Shown: positions 38,734 through 47,176 of the stretch, piece after piece
Numbering within the stretch: position 1 is the first letter of the stretch
How the letters are laid out: every line of letters begins with the position of its first letter
From: CAJQPP01 sp963793465
GTDB taxonomy: Bacteria > Planctomycetota > Planctomycetia > Pirellulales > Pirellulaceae
DNA: 64,000 nt
Assembly: GCA_963793465.1 (NCBI GenBank)
Contig: CAWCAJ010000005.1
Location: 868,001 to 932,000 of the forward strand
Direction of reading: 5' to 3'
Notes under the pieces: model-generated
What the model was told of the DNA's origin: nothing
The model's database searches: none
The model's input: the letters and a program-made list of their open reading frames with translations, nothing else
Made by a program: the position numbers and the translations under genes

Positions 38734-40620
38734 TTAAGCAAGTTCCGACTTCTGCCCCTGCAACGCGGCTTGCATCCATTTTTCGATCTCGCGGGCGGCG
38801 TCGAAGGGAGTCATCGAGGCTGCCGATAACAGCAGATCAGCCGTCACGGGTTTTGGCCGGGGTGCTCCAGAATCCGGGGTCGGTTCCGCCGCCAGGTGGA
38901 CATGCTGAATTGGATCCGAGCCGGTTGCGGCGTCCAGCAGCGACTGCAGGTCGGCGGCCGGCAGCGGGGATTCGACGAGACATACCAGGCCGGCAGCGTT
39001 CAAAAGACCTGTCAAGGAGAGAATCTGTCGCAGGACTCGATTCGCGTCCGCCGCGGAGGAAGAGGAAAGGCCCGGCAAGCCGAGCGTCTGGTTGACCCGG
39101 TCCAACAACACCGTCTTGATTCCGCCGTCCACCAGTAGCTTTTCCAGTTCCCGCAGCAACTCAGTGCAACGCTCCGTGCGGTCCGCGGACACGATTACGG
39201 TCAGCGGGAAATGGCCGTAGGCCTGTCGGCGGTGTCCGGTTGTCACCAGCGGATTGTGGTGCATTACCGAGGGCGACGTTTCCGGCTGCGAGTTGCTGAC
39301 GTCGGTGTCCTGGAATTCCAAGAAAAGCCCTGCCGCCACGGTTTGATGGGACATGCGGTCCACGAGGATGAAAGAGCCCGTTTCACGGTTCTGGCGATAA
39401 GAGTCAAAAATCAGCGGTGAAAAGGCCCGGATTTGACAGCGGCCAATTTCATTGAGCCCCAGCGTATCGACTGGTTTTCGATGCAGGGTCTCGACATCGA
39501 TGCAGTAGCGAATGTTCTTGATTTCGCAGGATGTTTTTTGCCCCAGTTGTTTGAGCCAGTAAGATCGGCGGGAGTCCAACGATTCCTCCGACATCCAGAC
39601 CAGCATGACGTCCGCCTGAGATCCGATAACCGGTTTATTGCCGGGTCTCACGATCACATCGCCTCGAGTGATATCCCGTTCATCCTCCAACACCAAAGTG
39701 ATCGACTGGCCAAAGGCCGCGGACGGCAAAGAGCCATTCATGGTCAGGATATCGCGAACACGGGAGCGTTGACCGGACGGCAGGACCTGAATCGGCTCTC
39801 CAACGCGAATGGTACCGGAGGCTACGGTGCCGCTATATCCCCGAAAACTGGAGTCCGGTCGGTTGACCCTTTGTACGGGAAACCGAAAATCCTTGCGATT
39901 GGCATCCGAGCCGACGTAGACGGTTTCCAGCAGATGCAACAGCGTTCCGTCGGAATACCAGGGCATATTGGACCCCGCTTTCACAACCTGATCTCCCCGT
40001 AGTGCGGAAACCGGTACAAAGCGGATATCGGGGATTTCCAAACGCGCGGCAAAGTCGCGAAAGTCGTCGCAAATTTTCTGAAACACCTGCTCACGGTAGC
40101 CAACCCGATCCATCTTGTTTACGGCCAGGATGACATGCTTGATTCCCATCAGTGCCAGTATAAAGGCGTGTCGTTTGGTCTGATTCAACAGGCCCCGTGT
40201 GGCGTCGACCAGAATGACGCCCAGGTCGGCCAGGGAGGCGCCGGTTACCATGTTGCGAGTGAACTGCACATGGCCCGGACAATCCGCGATGATAAATTTC
40301 CGTTTGGCGGTGCTGAAATACCTGTAGGCCACGTCGATCGTGATGCCCTGTTCACGCTCGTCCTGCAATCCATCCAGCAACAGGGCCGGATCGAGTTCCT
40401 GACCATTGGTACCGTGTTTGGCCGAGTCCAGTTTCAGGGCTGCCAATTGATCATCGAATACCATATCCGCGTCCAACAGGAGTCGACCCATAAGGGTACT
40501 TTTACCATCGTCGACGCTGCCACAGGTGATCAGTCGCAGAATCTGCCGGCGGTAATCGCCATCCGTCAGCGGCTGATGGGTTGGCAGGTCGGGTTGAGGA
40601 TTGGCGGCGGTAGGGTTCAT
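38734..40620 (-). CDS. cysN: Sulfate adenylyltransferase GTPase subunit CysN with degenerate APS-kinase-like C-terminus
   Basis: A 628-aa protein. The GTPase part has G1 GSVDDGKST (residues 34-42), G3 DCPGH, G4 NKMD and the translation-factor beta barrels; it drives ATP sulfurylase in APS formation from sulfate. From about residue 470 the sequence follows the APS kinase (CysC) layout (LLRELEKLLVDGGIKTVLLD, RVLRQILSLTGLLNAAGLV), but the P-loop GxxxxGKS is replaced by VSADRTERCT. The tail is therefore probably not a kinase. cysD lies 509 bp upstream with a dispersed repeat between, instead of the usual overlap. Confidence 0.92.
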   Translation of the reverse strand: MNPTAANPQPDLPTHQPLTDGDYRRQILRLITCGSVDDGKSTLMGRLLLDADMVFDDQLAALKLDSAKHGTNGQELDPALLLDGLQDEREQGITIDVAYRYFSTAKRKFIIADCPGHVQFTRNMVTGASLADLGVILVDATRGLLNQTKRHAFILALMGIKHVILAVNKMDRVGYREQVFQKICDDFRDFAARLEIPDIRFVPVSALRGDQVVKAGSNMPWYSDGTLLHLLETVYVGSDANRKDFRFPVQRVNRPDSSFRGYSGTVASGTIRVGEPIQVLPSGQRSRVRDILTMNGSLPSAAFGQSITLVLEDERDITRGDVIVRPGNKPVIGSQADVMLVWMSEESLDSRRSYWLKQLGQKTSCEIKNIRYCIDVETLHRKPVDTLGLNEIGRCQIRAFSPLIFDSYRQNRETGSFILVDRMSHQTVAAGLFLEFQDTDVSNSQPETSPSVMHHNPLVTTGHRRQAYGHFPLTVIVSADRTERCTELLRELEKLLVDGGIKTVLLDRVNQTLGLPGLSSSSAADANRVLRQILSLTGLLNAAGLVCLVESPLPAADLQSLLDAATGSDPIQHVHLAAEPTPDSGAPRPKPVTADLLLSAASMTPFDAAREIEKWMQAALQGQKSELA

Positions 40621-40873
40621 GGAGGCAGCTTGAAAATTGGGAATCTGAATCTCGATCGGATGAAAACGTTTATGCGGAAAAACTCGCTTACCCGAGAACT
40701 TCAGGCATTGCAGCGGTAGGGCGTCCGGTTGGGGGCTCAGGCGGGCAGCGGTCCATTGCTGCTGCGGCCCTGCGGGTGTTGTGCACGATGGATTCCCTTC
40801 CCCCGAACCGAAAATTCAATCGCGAAAACACGAGGCTTTGTCTCGAAAGTTGACGTTGATATCGTTGCCAAGG

Positions 40874-40976
40874 GGTCTGACCAGGCTGATCGGATGGGTG
40901 CCACTTCTGGCTTGCCCAACAGTGTCGTGGCGAATCCAGCACGGTCCATTGAATTCAGATCTGACAGGCCACTAGC
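40874..40976 (+). repeat. Dispersed ~103-bp repeat, copy 3 (between cysD and cysN)
   Basis: Starts GGTCTGACCAGG and ends CAGATCTGACAGGCCACTAG. It lies in the 508-bp gap separating cysD from cysN; no gene was recognised in the rest of that gap (40621-41128). Confidence 0.92.
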
Positions 40977-41128
40977 TACTTTGTGATACACCAGGTGCCT
41001 TGGCAGGTGACGCTCGATTTGAATATCGACACGAGAGCGCGTTTCGTTTTGTTTCGGTGTAGTGTAGTTTCGTACAAGTTGCTCGGGAAAATGAGCGGGG
41101 CACACCGAACCTGTCCAATCGCCGCGCA

Positions 41129-42097
41129 CTAGAAATAGCCTTGCCGTTTTTTCTTTTCCATGGCGGCCGCTTCTTCGCGGTCCACGGCGCGACCACTTCG
41201 CTCGGACTGTCGGGTGCTCTGGATCTCTTGGACGACTTTGCCCACCGTATCGGCCTGCGACAGCACCGCCCCGGTTACCGGATAGCAGCCTAGCGTGCGG
41301 AATCGAACCAGTTTCTGCTCCACGACCTCCTGCGGTTCCAGTCGCATCCTCTCATCGTCTACCACAATCAAATCTGCCCCGCGTTGTACGACCGGCCGCT
41401 GTCGCGCCAGATACAAGGAAACCACGGGAACCTGTTCACAGAGGATATACTGCCAGATATCCAATTCGGTCCAATTGGAGAGCGGGAAAACCCGGAAGCA
41501 CTCGCTGCCGTTTCGCCAGGTGTTAAAAGATCGCCAGATCTCCGGGCGTTGCTGACGGGGCTCCCAGCGATGATTTGCGTCCCGGAAGGAAAAGATCCTT
41601 TCCTTGGCCCGAGATCTTTCCTCATCCCGACGGCCTCCCCCGATAGCCGCGTCATACTGGAAGTGGTCCAGGGCCTGTTTCAAGGGCATTGTCCTCATGA
41701 TGTCGGTATAGTTTCGCCCATGGTCAAAAGGGTTAATGCCCTGTCGTTGGCCCTCTTCGTTGATCCAGGCGATCACATTCAACCCCAGTTGTTGCCGTGC
41801 GAAGCTCTCACGAAAGGCAATCATTTCGCGAAACTCCCAGGTGGAGTCGATATGTAAAAGAGGAAACGGAGGTTTCCCCGGATAAAAGGCTTTGCGGGCC
41901 AGGTGCAGGATCACCGACGAGTCCTTGCCAATGGAGTACAGCAGGACCGGATTGTCAAATTCCGCTACGACCTCTCGCAGAATGAAAATCGCTTCCGCTT
42001 CCAGTTCCTGCAGATAAAGCGGCAGCGGCGCGGGGGACCCTGCCAGCTGACGATCCTCCGGGCTCAGCGAATCGGGGTTCTCAACTTTATGAATCAT
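41129..42097 (-). CDS. cysD: Sulfate adenylyltransferase catalytic subunit
   Basis: A 322-aa PP-loop ATP pyrophosphatase-fold enzyme. The PP-loop YSIGKDSS is at residues 54-61, followed by HIDSTWEFREMI, GGRRDEERSRAKER and FPLSNWTELDIWQYI. It makes APS from ATP and sulfate together with CysN. The start at 42097 (MIHKVENPDSLS) is chosen because the longer frame runs into icd. Full length. Confidence 0.95.
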   Translation of the reverse strand: MIHKVENPDSLSPEDRQLAGSPAPLPLYLQELEAEAIFILREVVAEFDNPVLLYSIGKDSSVILHLARKAFYPGKPPFPLLHIDSTWEFREMIAFRESFARQQLGLNVIAWINEEGQRQGINPFDHGRNYTDIMRTMPLKQALDHFQYDAAIGGGRRDEERSRAKERIFSFRDANHRWEPRQQRPEIWRSFNTWRNGSECFRVFPLSNWTELDIWQYILCEQVPVVSLYLARQRPVVQRGADLIVVDDERMRLEPQEVVEQKLVRFRTLGCYPVTGAVLSQADTVGKVVQEIQSTRQSERSGRAVDREEAAAMEKKKRQGYF

Positions 42098-42161
42098 GAT
42101 GTGATGCAGGCTCTGACGGTTTGGCGAGTGGCGGAAGTGGAAGGCGTGCGATCGCAGTGTG

Positions 42162-42205
42162 CCATGGACACTACTGCCGGCTGCGGCACCGACAGTAGCG
42201 CCATG
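42162..42205 (-). promoter_or_regulatory. Imperfect hairpin in the cysD leader
   Basis: CATGG...CTACTG pairs with CAGTAG...CCATG around a GC-rich loop, 65 bp before the cysD start. It has no T-run, so it is not a simple terminator. Its role is unknown. Confidence 0.3.
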
Positions 42206-42237
42206 ACAACGCAAGCAACCCTTGGGGATGGCAGCCC

Positions 42238-43689
42238 CTATTCTCCCTGGCCCAGGGAAAAGGCGGGCTTGCCATCCAGTGTGCAAAGGTGTTCGGTCTT
42301 GATAAAGTCCAGACCTTCCAACCGGATCCGGCCTAACAACCCCAGAATATCGTCGTGGGTTACTGAGTAACCGTTGCTGCTGCTTTTACGGAATCGGCAA
42401 CGCCAGTGGTCCGTACAAAAGGTCTCCGGGAAACCTTGTGGCCAGACTTTGACACCCCGATTGGTAATCAGCTTGATCTCCAATCCACCGCCGCTGGCTC
42501 GATCCAGCTTTTCCGCCAGATCATCAGGACTGATGTCTCGCTGGTGAATAAACACATCCACGCCGACCAGATCCTTCTTGGCCGGAGCATGTTTGCGGAG
42601 CGCCGTTTTCACGATCCGGGAACGCGAAGCATCGTAATGAACGGGCTGCAATTGCGTCGGCTGCTGCCCCAGACGCTCAATCACTGCCTCGGCAAAATCG
42701 TGCGTGCCCACCCGGACCTGCGAACGTTGGGGAGAAAATATCTCACCCGTATGAATCCCGTCCTCCAGGGTTTTCAACCAGGCATTGTGAACTTTCTCGG
42801 CAACTTCGGCTTGCCCGATGTGCACCAGCATCATCACGGCGCCGTTCAATAATCCGGAGGGATTGGCGACTCCTTTGCCAGCGATGTCGGGGGCCGAACC
42901 GTGAATGGCCTCAAACATCGCAAAGTCTTCACCGATATTGGCGGATCCGGCCATGCCTACCGAACCGGTCATTTCGGCCGTGATATCCGACACAATGTCA
43001 CCGTAGAGGTTGGGTGTGACAATCACATCGAATGCCTCCGGCACCGTGGCCAGTCGCGCTGTGCCGATGTCGACGATCCAGTGTTCGTTCTGGATTTGAG
43101 GATAGTCCTGGGCCACTTCGTCAAAAATCCTGTGAAACATGCCATCGGTCAACTTCATGATGTTGTCCTTGGTCAGGCAGGTCACTTTGCGACGGTCGTT
43201 GGCCATGGCATATTCAAACGCGTACCGGCAAATCCTCTCGCAGCCCGGGCGGGAGATCAGTTTCAAACATTGCGCCACCTCATCGGTTTGCTGGTGTTCG
43301 ATTCCAGCGTAGGTGTCTTCTTCGTTTTCCCGAATGATGACGACGTTCATCGTGGGATGCTTGGTGGCCACGAAGGGGTGATAGGAAACGCAAGGTCTCA
43401 CGTTGGCGAACAATCCCAGTGTTTTCCTGATAGTCACATTCAGGCTCTTGTATCCGCCACCCTGCGGCGTGGTGATCGGGCTTTTCAGAAAAAGCCGGGT
43501 ACGGCGAAGAGAATCCCAGGCCTGCGGATCGATACCCGAGGTATTGCCCGAACGGTACACCCGTTCGCCAATCTCGATTTCCTGGCAGTCAATACGGGCA
43601 CCCGCTGCCCGCAGGATCTGTAATGTGGCCTCCATGATTTCCGGGCCGATCCCGTCGCCACGGGCCACTGTAATAGGAACATTGGTCAT
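42238..43689 (-). CDS. icd: Isocitrate dehydrogenase (NADP-type, long alphaproteobacterial-like form)
   Basis: A 483-aa enzyme converting isocitrate to 2-oxoglutarate in the citric acid cycle. GDGIGPEIM, the substrate serine region KSLNVTIRKTLGLFANVRP and the metal site NLYGDIVSDITAEMTGSVG are clear. A C-terminal domain of about 130 aa (FIHQRDISPDDLAEKLDRA onward) matches the longer TIGR02924-type enzymes. Confidence 0.93.
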   Translation of the reverse strand: MTNVPITVARGDGIGPEIMEATLQILRAAGARIDCQEIEIGERVYRSGNTSGIDPQAWDSLRRTRLFLKSPITTPQGGGYKSLNVTIRKTLGLFANVRPCVSYHPFVATKHPTMNVVIIRENEEDTYAGIEHQQTDEVAQCLKLISRPGCERICRYAFEYAMANDRRKVTCLTKDNIMKLTDGMFHRIFDEVAQDYPQIQNEHWIVDIGTARLATVPEAFDVIVTPNLYGDIVSDITAEMTGSVGMAGSANIGEDFAMFEAIHGSAPDIAGKGVANPSGLLNGAVMMLVHIGQAEVAEKVHNAWLKTLEDGIHTGEIFSPQRSQVRVGTHDFAEAVIERLGQQPTQLQPVHYDASRSRIVKTALRKHAPAKKDLVGVDVFIHQRDISPDDLAEKLDRASGGGLEIKLITNRGVKVWPQGFPETFCTDHWRCRFRKSSSNGYSVTHDDILGLLGRIRLEGLDFIKTEHLCTLDGKPAFSLGQGE

Positions 43690-43744
43690 AAGGTTTGCCT
43701 GTATTATTCGATTGCTATAGCTGGAGTTGCGTTGGGTTTGTTGG

Positions 43745-43825
43745 AAAAAAGCTGGGCGGGATCGGTGATCTCTCGCGAAAAGGGATGAGAGACAACCAGA
43801 AAGCGGAACTCACCGGATCCCGCCC
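43745..43825 (-). terminator. Long structured terminator after the carbonic-anhydrase-like gene
   Basis: On the minus strand GGGCGGGATCCGGTGA (43825-43810) pairs with TCACCGATCCCGCCC (43768-43754) with one bulged base; the loop contains a smaller TCTCTC/GAGAGA hairpin. AGC then TTTTTT follows. The stem is 14 bp after the gene's stop. Confidence 0.7.
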
Positions 43826-43839
43826 CCATGAGCTTGGTT

Positions 43840-44406
43840 TCAGGAAATCATGGCTTGGAAACGGTTGTTCTCGTAAAGGCAGAAAACGCCCACCTCGGCA
43901 CGATAGAACAGTCCATGCAGCTGCACGTTTGAATTCTCCTCGGTCTCGGCGGCCATGGCGGCCTGTTTGACGAGTTGCAACTGGGACACAAAGTGGTTCT
44001 CACAAGATTCCACAACCAAACGGGCACGCAGCACGCCATCCAGCAGCGAATGACGGGCATTCGAGGCTTGAGAGTTTTGCTGTTGGGGTCGGGTTACCAG
44101 TCGCACATGATCGGCAGGTGTGCCGCCTTGCGAGTGACCGACCAGCAAAACTCCCTTGGTGTGGCCGTCGCTGATCGACCAGCGAATCAACTCAGCCAAC
44201 GGTTCTTCGTCCATGGCCCAACCGCTTTGCGGTAGGGCGATGATCGCCAGGTTTTCATCACCAAATGAGCTGGTTAATCGATCCAGCATGACATCGTCAT
44301 TGTGGGCCAGGACCAGGTAATCCAGCTGGGATGCCTGGGAGTCGGCCAGTTGTTGTTCGATTCGCTCGATGTAACGGTTTTGAGTTTGAGTGGCTTGTCG
44401 GATCAT
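43840..44406 (-). CDS. Beta-carbonic-anhydrase-like protein lacking zinc ligands
   Basis: A 188-aa protein. The C-terminal half follows the beta-carbonic anhydrase pattern (VVESCENHFVSQLQLVKQ ... VQLHGLFYRAEVGVFCLYE). In the active site, the CxDxR position reads HNDDV and the GHxxCGG position reads GHSQGG, so both zinc cysteines and the Arg are absent. It is therefore unlikely to hydrate CO2. The Bacillus ybcC-ndhF-ybcF-ybcI operon pairs a similar protein with a DUF2294 protein and the DabAB bicarbonate transporter. Here a DUF2294/MpsC gene is two genes upstream. Role in bicarbonate or sodium handling is inference. Confidence 0.72.
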   Translation of the reverse strand: MIRQATQTQNRYIERIEQQLADSQASQLDYLVLAHNDDVMLDRLTSSFGDENLAIIALPQSGWAMDEEPLAELIRWSISDGHTKGVLLVGHSQGGTPADHVRLVTRPQQQNSQASNARHSLLDGVLRARLVVESCENHFVSQLQLVKQAAMAAETEENSNVQLHGLFYRAEVGVFCLYENNRFQAMIS

Positions 44407-44459
44407 TGCTTGTTCCTTTCAAAGATCGGGTGTCTTGGGGAGAGTGCCGGGAGTTATTT

Positions 44460-44603
44460 TCAGGCGAGGTAAATGTCCGCGGGATCGCCATCACAACGAA
44501 TCGGAGGCAACGGTTCACCCTGGTTGTTCGGGGCAATCGTGGTGTCATGGAACCATTTGCAAAGTCCGGTCAGCATTTGCCACATCGAGATGATGAAATT
44601 CAC
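44460..44603 (-). CDS. Small 47-aa protein upstream of the carbonic-anhydrase-like gene
   Basis: Product (V/M)NFIISMWQMLTGLCKWFH... ending DGDPADIYLA. A GTG start at 44603 is preferred: AAGGA lies 6 bp before it, while the ATG at 44609 is too close. Residues 1-18 are hydrophobic or amphipathic. It starts right after a terminator and is followed 53 bp later by the carbonic-anhydrase-like gene, so it would head a new transcript. No family was recognised. Confidence 0.5.
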   Translation of the reverse strand: MNFIISMWQMLTGLCKWFHDTTIAPNNQGEPLPPIRCDGDPADIYLA

Positions 44604-44637
44604 ACTCATTCCTTTTTGTAGAGGTGGATGTTCCTGT

Positions 44638-44682
44638 AAAAAAAAAGGCCGGAAAATCCCCTGGGGACTTCCCGGCCTTTTC
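44638..44682 (-). terminator. Strong terminator between the MpsC-like gene and the small protein
   Basis: AAAGGCCGG pairs with CCGGCCTTT around an inner TCCCC/GGGGA stem, followed on the minus strand by nine T. A shorter T-run on the plus strand makes it possibly bidirectional. Confidence 0.88.
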
Positions 44683-44953
44683 TCGCAGACACGCCGTCCT
44701 GCGAAACCAATACCGAAGTTACATGTTGTGGTGCGATCAGCAGAGCTCCATGTCTCTGACAACCAACACTGTTATCGAACAACTCTATTCAGGAACTTTA
44801 ACCCGTCAATGCAGGCCGGCGACCTGTGCGGGCAAGGTTGGCAAACGAAGACGACCAAATCGTGAAAAACGCCGTATTTCTTGCGGATCCATTGGGTTTT
44901 TCAAACAGCAAAAAGAAAAAAGCAATAGGTGGGATGACGCTGCCGCCGGCCCA

Positions 44954-45337
44954 TCAGTCCTCTTCGCCGCGAAACGTGGGTGTCGATTCCAGTGAGAAAA
45001 CGATTACCCTTTCGCCGGTCTTGGCACTGATATCGGTATGCAAACTGACCACTCCGATCTTGAGAATATCCCTGATCACAATATCCAGCAGGGGTCTCCC
45101 CTGTTCGATCAACTGTTGCCGCATTTCCTTGATCAGGTACCGCCCCCGTTCCCGCAATTGGGATTGAGCCAGTTTGAGTTCGGCGGGAGTGAGTACATTC
45201 TTGAGTCGTACCAGAACCATGTCGTCCACAATATAGGTACGGGCGTTCAAAGGCCCACGCCCCATGAAGTCCTTTTCGAAACGGATGATGGCCTGACTGA
45301 TCTGTTTTTCAGCTTCACGTTGCGTTAGCTCGTTCAT
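44954..45337 (-). CDS. DUF2294/MpsC-type protein
   Basis: A 127-aa protein of the DUF2294 family (PF10057, named for the Na+-translocating membrane-potential system protein MpsC; YbcI in Bacillus). Characteristic segments are MGRGPLNARTYIVDDMVLVRLKN, LTPAELKLAQ and RGRYLIKEMRQQL. The start at 45337 is set by the family N-terminus (MNELTQREAEKQISQ). Its role in dissolved inorganic carbon or sodium-linked systems is known only by association. It lies downstream of the NhaR-type regulator gene. Confidence 0.82.
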   Translation of the reverse strand: MNELTQREAEKQISQAIIRFEKDFMGRGPLNARTYIVDDMVLVRLKNVLTPAELKLAQSQLRERGRYLIKEMRQQLIEQGRPLLDIVIRDILKIGVVSLHTDISAKTGERVIVFSLESTPTFRGEED

Positions 45338-45508
45338 GCTTTCAAGAAACCTCTGGGTTGATTGGGAAAAGTCGTTGTCACGGTGGCGGTTGACCAGTGT
45401 TCTGCAGGCTGTGCCGGTCGACCGGAGGGCGGATGACTCAGGCAGGGTCTGCCGGCGGCACCCGCTCACCGCTGCCCGGATCGCCGAATCATGCATGCTG
45501 CCTGCGGG

Positions 45509-46420
45509 TCATGGAGAGGCGCCAAACAGCTGTTCGCGGGCCGCTTCGCAAATCTTCAATAAGGCCGGATGCCGGAGTCGTTTCTCGATGGAAATGGCAT
45601 AAAAGCGTTCCACAACTTCCGGGATGCGGCCCACCACTTTGACAGAGTATTGCCGGCAAACTTCACTTTCGATAGCCGAGGGAGTTGCAAACAGTCCATG
45701 ACCGGCCTGTCCAAAAACCTTCAATACCGCACTGTCCTCAAATTCGTGAGCCGTTACAGGATGAATTCCCTTTTCGTCAAACCACTGCTCCAGCAGCCGT
45801 CGCAGCGATGTGTTCTGAGTCGGCAACAGCATGGGGGCCCCGTGCAGGGACTTGGGGAAACCCCGCTTGAATGTTCGAGCCAATTCCGTGGTGCCGTACA
45901 CAGTGACCCCGCATTTTCCCAACAGATGATTGAATGCTCTGACATGCGTGTCGGGCGTCAGCGGGCGATCCGCGAAGACCACATCCAACCGGTGCATGGC
46001 CAACTCACCCAACAACTCCGGGATCTTGCCTTCGAAACACACAATCTGATATTGCGGTTCTTCGGTCTCCAGGGCGGGACGCAACAGTTGATAGGCTACC
46101 AGTTTGGGTAACGCGCCTTGCACCCCTACCAGCAATCGGGATTTGTCCTCGGTCGTGCGATTGTGCAGCACATCAACCAGTTCTCGGCCCAGGCCAAAGA
46201 TCTCGTCAGCGTATCGATAGACCAGTTGTCCGGTCTCCGTGAGATGCAATGTCCGCCCGGACTTTTCAAACAGCTTGTGTCCCACCGACTTTTCCAGCTT
46301 CTTGATCTGGCTGCTCAGCGTGGGTTGCGCCAAATGCAGGACTTCAGCTGCCCGTGATACACCCCCTTCCCGTGCCACCGTCCAGAAATACAGCAAATGA
46401 TGATAGTTCAACCATTCCAT
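45509..46420 (-). CDS. nhaR: LysR-family regulator, NhaR type
   Basis: A 303-aa regulator with N-terminal helix-turn-helix (LNYHHLLYFWTVAREGGVSRAAEVLH, split here: HTH at about residues 18-45) and a periplasmic-binding-like effector domain. LVYRYADEIF, CFEGKIPELLGELAMHRLD and HEFEDSAVLKVFGQAGHG align by eye with Escherichia NhaR, the sodium-responsive activator of a Na+/H+ antiporter. Downstream on the same strand are the MpsC-like and carbonic-anhydrase-like genes, which it may control. Confidence 0.88.
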   Translation of the reverse strand: MEWLNYHHLLYFWTVAREGGVSRAAEVLHLAQPTLSSQIKKLEKSVGHKLFEKSGRTLHLTETGQLVYRYADEIFGLGRELVDVLHNRTTEDKSRLLVGVQGALPKLVAYQLLRPALETEEPQYQIVCFEGKIPELLGELAMHRLDVVFADRPLTPDTHVRAFNHLLGKCGVTVYGTTELARTFKRGFPKSLHGAPMLLPTQNTSLRRLLEQWFDEKGIHPVTAHEFEDSAVLKVFGQAGHGLFATPSAIESEVCRQYSVKVVGRIPEVVERFYAISIEKRLRHPALLKICEAAREQLFGASP

Positions 46421-46676
46421 AGAACGCCTCCCGGTGTCTGACTGTGTCCCCTTCCCCTAGCTGCACGGTCGACCGCTTCCAACGCATTCGCGATTTCGGA
46501 ATCCGGCAAGATGAAGCTGTCAATGTATTTGTATTATCGATGGAAGACATCTTCAATATCTATTTGTCCTATAGGTTGTAACAGCCGTATAACTATCTAG
46601 CAGGCAGTTTATCCGTTGTCGCTGGGCAGCCGGGATAGCCCGTCAATGGCGACTTCCCCCAAATCGGAGTAAGGCG
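46421..46676. other. AT-rich divergent promoter region, nhaR / HPF-like genes
   Basis: About 256 bp. An AT-rich stretch near 46510-46605 (CAATATCTATTTGTCCTATA) is the likely site of divergent promoters and of LysR autoregulation. No exact operator was identified. Confidence 0.45.
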
Positions 46677-47072
46677 ATGAACATTCAGATTTCCGACCAA
46701 CAACAATTCCTGAACGAAATCGAGTTGCAAAATGCCCGAAATCGTGTGTTGTTTGGCCTGGCGCGGTTTGCCTGGCAGCTGGGGCGTGTCACGGTCCACA
46801 TGACGCGGGACAATCGACAAAACGGCGGAGACTACCAATGTCTGATCCAGGTGCAGCTGAAGAATCGTGGCGTCGTGACGGTTCATCAGGCGGGATCCAC
46901 TTGGGCATCGGCAGTCACTGCGGCCTCTGCAAAAATTGAACCACAAGTGGCAAAACGCCTCGATTGGCGATCGCGATTGCGGATGGAAAGCGCATGGTCC
47001 AGCTTCGCATTGCTGGGGCAATCTCTGAACCTGCTGACGGGTGGCCGCAAACGCAGCGGATACTCTCGGTAG
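46677..47072 (+). CDS. HPF/RaiA-like ribosome-associated protein 1
   Basis: A 131-aa protein with the sigma-54-modulation/HPF N-domain layout (beta-alpha-beta-beta-beta-alpha): ARNRVLFGLARFAWQLGRVTVHMTRDN, CLIQVQLKNRGVVTVHQ, then the helix AVTAASAKIEPQVAKRLDWR. Related short proteins bind resting ribosomes. The sequence is divergent and this copy has an extra C-terminal tail. The neighbour downstream is a paralogue, which supports the call. Confidence 0.65.
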   Translation: MNIQISDQQQFLNEIELQNARNRVLFGLARFAWQLGRVTVHMTRDNRQNGGDYQCLIQVQLKNRGVVTVHQAGSTWASAVTAASAKIEPQVAKRLDWRSRLRMESAWSSFALLGQSLNLLTGGRKRSGYSR

Positions 47073-47140
47073 CGAAACCCTCTGGAACACGAGGGCCGGC
47101 CAACCCGAGGCGTGGACTCCCATCACCTGATTCAGCATTT

Positions 47141-47176
47141 GGAAAGGAAAACCAATGAGGAAAGGAAAACTAATGA
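47141..47176 (+). promoter_or_regulatory. Duplicated ribosome-binding site and start codon
   Basis: An 18-bp tandem duplication (GGAAAGGAAAACCAATGA, then the same with one base changed) gives two AAGGAAAA boxes and two in-frame ATG codons, at 47155 and 47173. Confidence 0.9.

Noticed and set aside
42162..42205. Riboswitch in the cysD leader
   Set aside because: Only one imperfect hairpin; no SAM or other riboswitch core recognised.
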